This document shows positions 5,615 through 6,941 of a stretch of DNA of 6,941 nucleotides, one piece after another. This DNA is from Methanomicrobiales archaeon. Lineage in GTDB: Archaea; Halobacteriota; Methanomicrobia; Methanomicrobiales; JACTUA01. Each line of letters starts with the position of its first letter. The stretch's first letter is position 1. The translations under genes were made by a program, and so were the position numbers. The notes under the pieces were generated by a model. The model was not told the origin of the DNA. It did not search any database and was given only the letters and a program-made list of their open reading frames with translations. The stretch is taken from the NCBI GenBank assembly GCA_028678965.1, contig JAJRCM010000083.1:1-6941 (forward strand), written 5' to 3'.

Positions 5615-6772
5615 TCAGTGGGAAGAATGACTGCAATAACCTTTCCTTTTTTCAAAAGAAAACGTGCCGTATCGCCCTCCGCCACCCGGATACAGGCAGA
5701 TATCCCCCGTTCTGAGAGTGGCGACAGCTTCTGCTACCCGCTCATCAATTTCCTGCAACTCATCGATTGTCCGTTCCAGGAGGATCTCAATCTCGGTTCC
5801 CAGCGATGAAAGAAAGCGAGCATGGAGGTTCCGGCACCGCTGTGTGGCTGGAGAAGAAGTCCCCAGTACGTTCTGTATAATCTCACCGAGAGGGATCAAA
5901 TGGTGGTAGGCAGGACGGGTCTGGATCTCTCCTCCGGCAAGTTCATGGACTCGATCCGCGACTCCCTTTTTAATCCTACCCCCATCAGAAGGACATCGCC
6001 AGCGGTCCTCAACAGCTTCCTCGAGGAGAAACTGTCGGTAACACCGGCTGCAAGCGGTGCGGTTGTACTTACCCTCCTCAGGAAAGAGCCCCGCATTGTA
6101 GACTACCCGCCCACGCCGGAGACACTCCAGAACTCCCGCCGATGAACAGGTAGACACCTCCAGACAGTTCCATTCCCTCCCTATTTTTACCAGCTCCGGA
6201 CTGTGTGCATCGGAATTGGAGAGAAAAGGGATACCAGTCAGCTCAGAGATGCACGCTCCATATGACGTATCGGCACTCAATCCCAATTCGAGAAAATCGA
6301 TTTGTTCCTTACCGTAACACTCCGCAACATGGCTGTATCGTGCATAGAGAGAGGTCCAGGGTGTGAAGGCGTGAGCTGGACCAATCAATCCTCCCACACT
6401 ATGGACAAGCGTAGCGATCTCTTCACCTGTTGCCGCAACGCGGGGGCGGCCAGAAGAATTGAGGTTGCGACTGAAGGGAGCAAGCATCTGTGCAAGGGTT
6501 GCACATGCCTCAAAATTTTCCATCAGGATCAGGTGGTGGATGCGGTGCTGATCCTCCACCTCCGCGGTGGGGACGATGATGATGTTCACCTCATCACCCT
6601 CAAAGGACATACATCTCTCGCGCCAGACAGGGTGGAGTGCATCCCCGCTTCCAAGGACGTGAATCCCCTTCCTGCGACAGGTTGCTAGCAGGGCAGGGAG
6701 ATCCATCGTTCTGGATGTGCCAATGGAGAAGGGAGAGTGGATATGGAGGTCAGCATAGATCTGCATATGCAC
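5615..6772 (-). CDS. Endonuclease Q-like PHP-domain nuclease with zinc site
   Basis: This 385-residue protein belongs to the PHP-fold family that includes archaeal EndoQ, which nicks DNA 5' of deoxyuridine, hypoxanthine and abasic sites. The PHP metal motifs are DLHIHS (Asp8, His10, His12), SGDALHP (Asp44, His47), AEVED (Glu71), RIHHLIL (His79-80), GPAHAFTPW (His134) and SNSDAHSP (Asp188, His190). A small zinc module follows: CSRC (241-244) and RCPSDGGRIKKGVADRVHELA (259-279), where the usual fourth Cys is Asp263. The C-terminal helical part ends in the family motif LYPGGGGRYG (360-369). A GTG at 6770-6772 is taken as start because AAGGAG lies 11 nt upstream; an ATG at 6764-6766 is possible but is 17 nt from it. 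It is the first gene of the nuclease-ferredoxin-reductase operon, with its stop 2 nt before the ferredoxin ATG. The activity is inferred from family; characterised enzymes are mainly from Thermococcales. Confidence 0.88.
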   Translation of the reverse strand: MHMQIYADLHIHSPFSIGTSRTMDLPALLATCRRKGIHVLGSGDALHPVWRERCMSFEGDEVNIIIVPTAEVEDQHRIHHLILMENFEACATLAQMLAPFSRNLNSSGRPRVAATGEEIATLVHSVGGLIGPAHAFTPWTSLYARYSHVAECYGKEQIDFLELGLSADTSYGACISELTGIPFLSNSDAHSPELVKIGREWNCLEVSTCSSAGVLECLRRGRVVYNAGLFPEEGKYNRTACSRCYRQFLLEEAVEDRWRCPSDGGRIKKGVADRVHELAGGEIQTRPAYHHLIPLGEIIQNVLGTSSPATQRCRNLHARFLSSLGTEIEILLERTIDELQEIDERVAEAVATLRTGDICLYPGGGGRYGTFSFEKRKGYCSHSSH

Positions 6773-6810
6773 TGTGAGTATTGCTCCTTATCCTGCTTGA
6801 TTGTTGACGA

Positions 6811-6820
6811 TCCAATATTC
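6811..6820 (-). promoter_or_regulatory. Candidate TATA element for the nuclease-ferredoxin-reductase operon
   Basis: On the minus strand GAATATTGGA lies about 40 bp upstream of the GTG start. A start site about 25 nt downstream, near 6791, would leave a short leader carrying AAGGAG at 6784-6789. The match to a TATA consensus is weak; the call rests mainly on position. Confidence 0.28.
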
Positions 6821-6884
6821 TGATCAATCTCTTTTTTCGATGATCTCGCTCCTTTGGGATGATCAAGGAAAACTCATTTTGATC
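6821..6884. repeat. Four TGATC pentamers at 19-20 bp spacing
   Basis: TGATC occurs in the same orientation at 6821, 6841, 6860 and 6880, spaced 20, 19 and 20 bp. The first and third are full TGATCA palindromes, and the second and third extend to the 7-mer GATGATC. A fifth GATC is at 6809. The array sits just upstream of the candidate promoter of the nuclease operon, so it may be a tandem binding site on one face of the DNA. Part of it overlaps the possible coding end at 6863-6941. Confidence 0.45.
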
Positions 6885-6941
6885 GTACTTCGCAGGTACT
6901 TCTTGATATGGTGATAATTGGGGCGCCTCAGGTCACGATAC
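6863..6941 (-). CDS. Possible 3' end of an unidentified leftward gene
   Basis: On the minus strand one frame is open from the window edge to TGA at 6863-6865, encoding 25 residues that include RRPNYHHIKKYLRS and end in MSFP. The other two minus frames contain stops. The composition, basic with Tyr, His and Lys, is protein-like, and the orientation matches the nuclease operon with a 90-bp gap, but the stretch is too short to identify or prove. On the plus strand ATG at 6908-6910 opens MVIIGAPQVTI to the edge without a well-spaced SD, which is the competing reading. Confidence 0.4.
   Translation of the reverse strand, partial: YRDLRRPNYHHIKKYLRSTIKMSFP

Noticed and set aside
5613..5636. Upstream TTG start for the ferredoxin
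   Set aside because: It would overlap the nuclease 3' end and add residues not typical of small ferredoxins, whereas tandem ATG codons sit immediately after the nuclease stop.
6908..6941. Plus-strand ATG opening MVIIGAPQVTI at the right edge, as the start of a divergent gene
   Set aside because: The only SD-like bases (AGGT) are 10 nt away and the frame is just 11 residues long. The minus-strand reading fits the neighbouring orientation slightly better, but neither is proven.

Overview
The window looks like chromosomal DNA of a euryarchaeal methanogen, most likely of the class Methanomicrobia (Methanomicrobiales or a relative). The main clue is the lipid pair: a geranylgeranyl reductase of the archaeal membrane-lipid type with an adjacent 2[4Fe-4S] ferredoxin. 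Supporting clues are an EndoQ-type PHP nuclease, an ARMT1/DUF89 phosphatase, archaeal-length RNase HII and TrkA proteins, SD sites of the GGAGGT type and TATA-like promoter elements. Taxonomy is inferred from gene content only. No mobile element, CRISPR array, tRNA or rRNA is visible.

Left part (1-2543): the last 82 codons of a DUF89/ARMT1-like phosphatase run rightward. Four bases later they meet the stop of a leftward TPR-repeat gene. A 308-bp gap carries the TPR gene's promoter and no convincing gene. Beyond it is a leftward 432-residue membrane-embedded M50 (site-2 type) metalloprotease with an internal PDZ domain.

Middle (2602-4258): a leftward RNase HII gene sits 58 bp upstream of the protease and may be cotranscribed with it. 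A 346-bp divergent intergenic region separates RNase HII from a rightward single-subunit TrkA (RCK) potassium-transport regulator. This gap is the most structured non-coding stretch here. It has an 11-bp perfect inverted repeat with a long spacer, an adjoining 7-bp hairpin, a perfect 7-bp/4-nt inverted repeat, and a 7-codon leader frame whose TGA overlaps the trkA ATG.

Right part (4247-6941): a leftward, tightly packed operon reads EndoQ-like nuclease, then ferredoxin (2 nt after the nuclease stop), then geranylgeranyl reductase (overlapping the ferredoxin by 17 nt). The reductase 3' end overlaps the trkA 3' end by 12 bp, tail to tail. The ferredoxin is the likely electron donor for saturating the isoprenoid chains of archaeal lipids. 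Why a DNA-repair nuclease heads this operon is not clear from sequence. Its upstream region holds four TGATC pentamers at 19-20 bp intervals and, at the very edge, what may be the 3' end of another leftward gene.

The genes are mostly recognisable housekeeping families. The features most worth a second look are the nuclease-ferredoxin-reductase operon, the substituted zinc ligand in the nuclease, and the trkA leader region.
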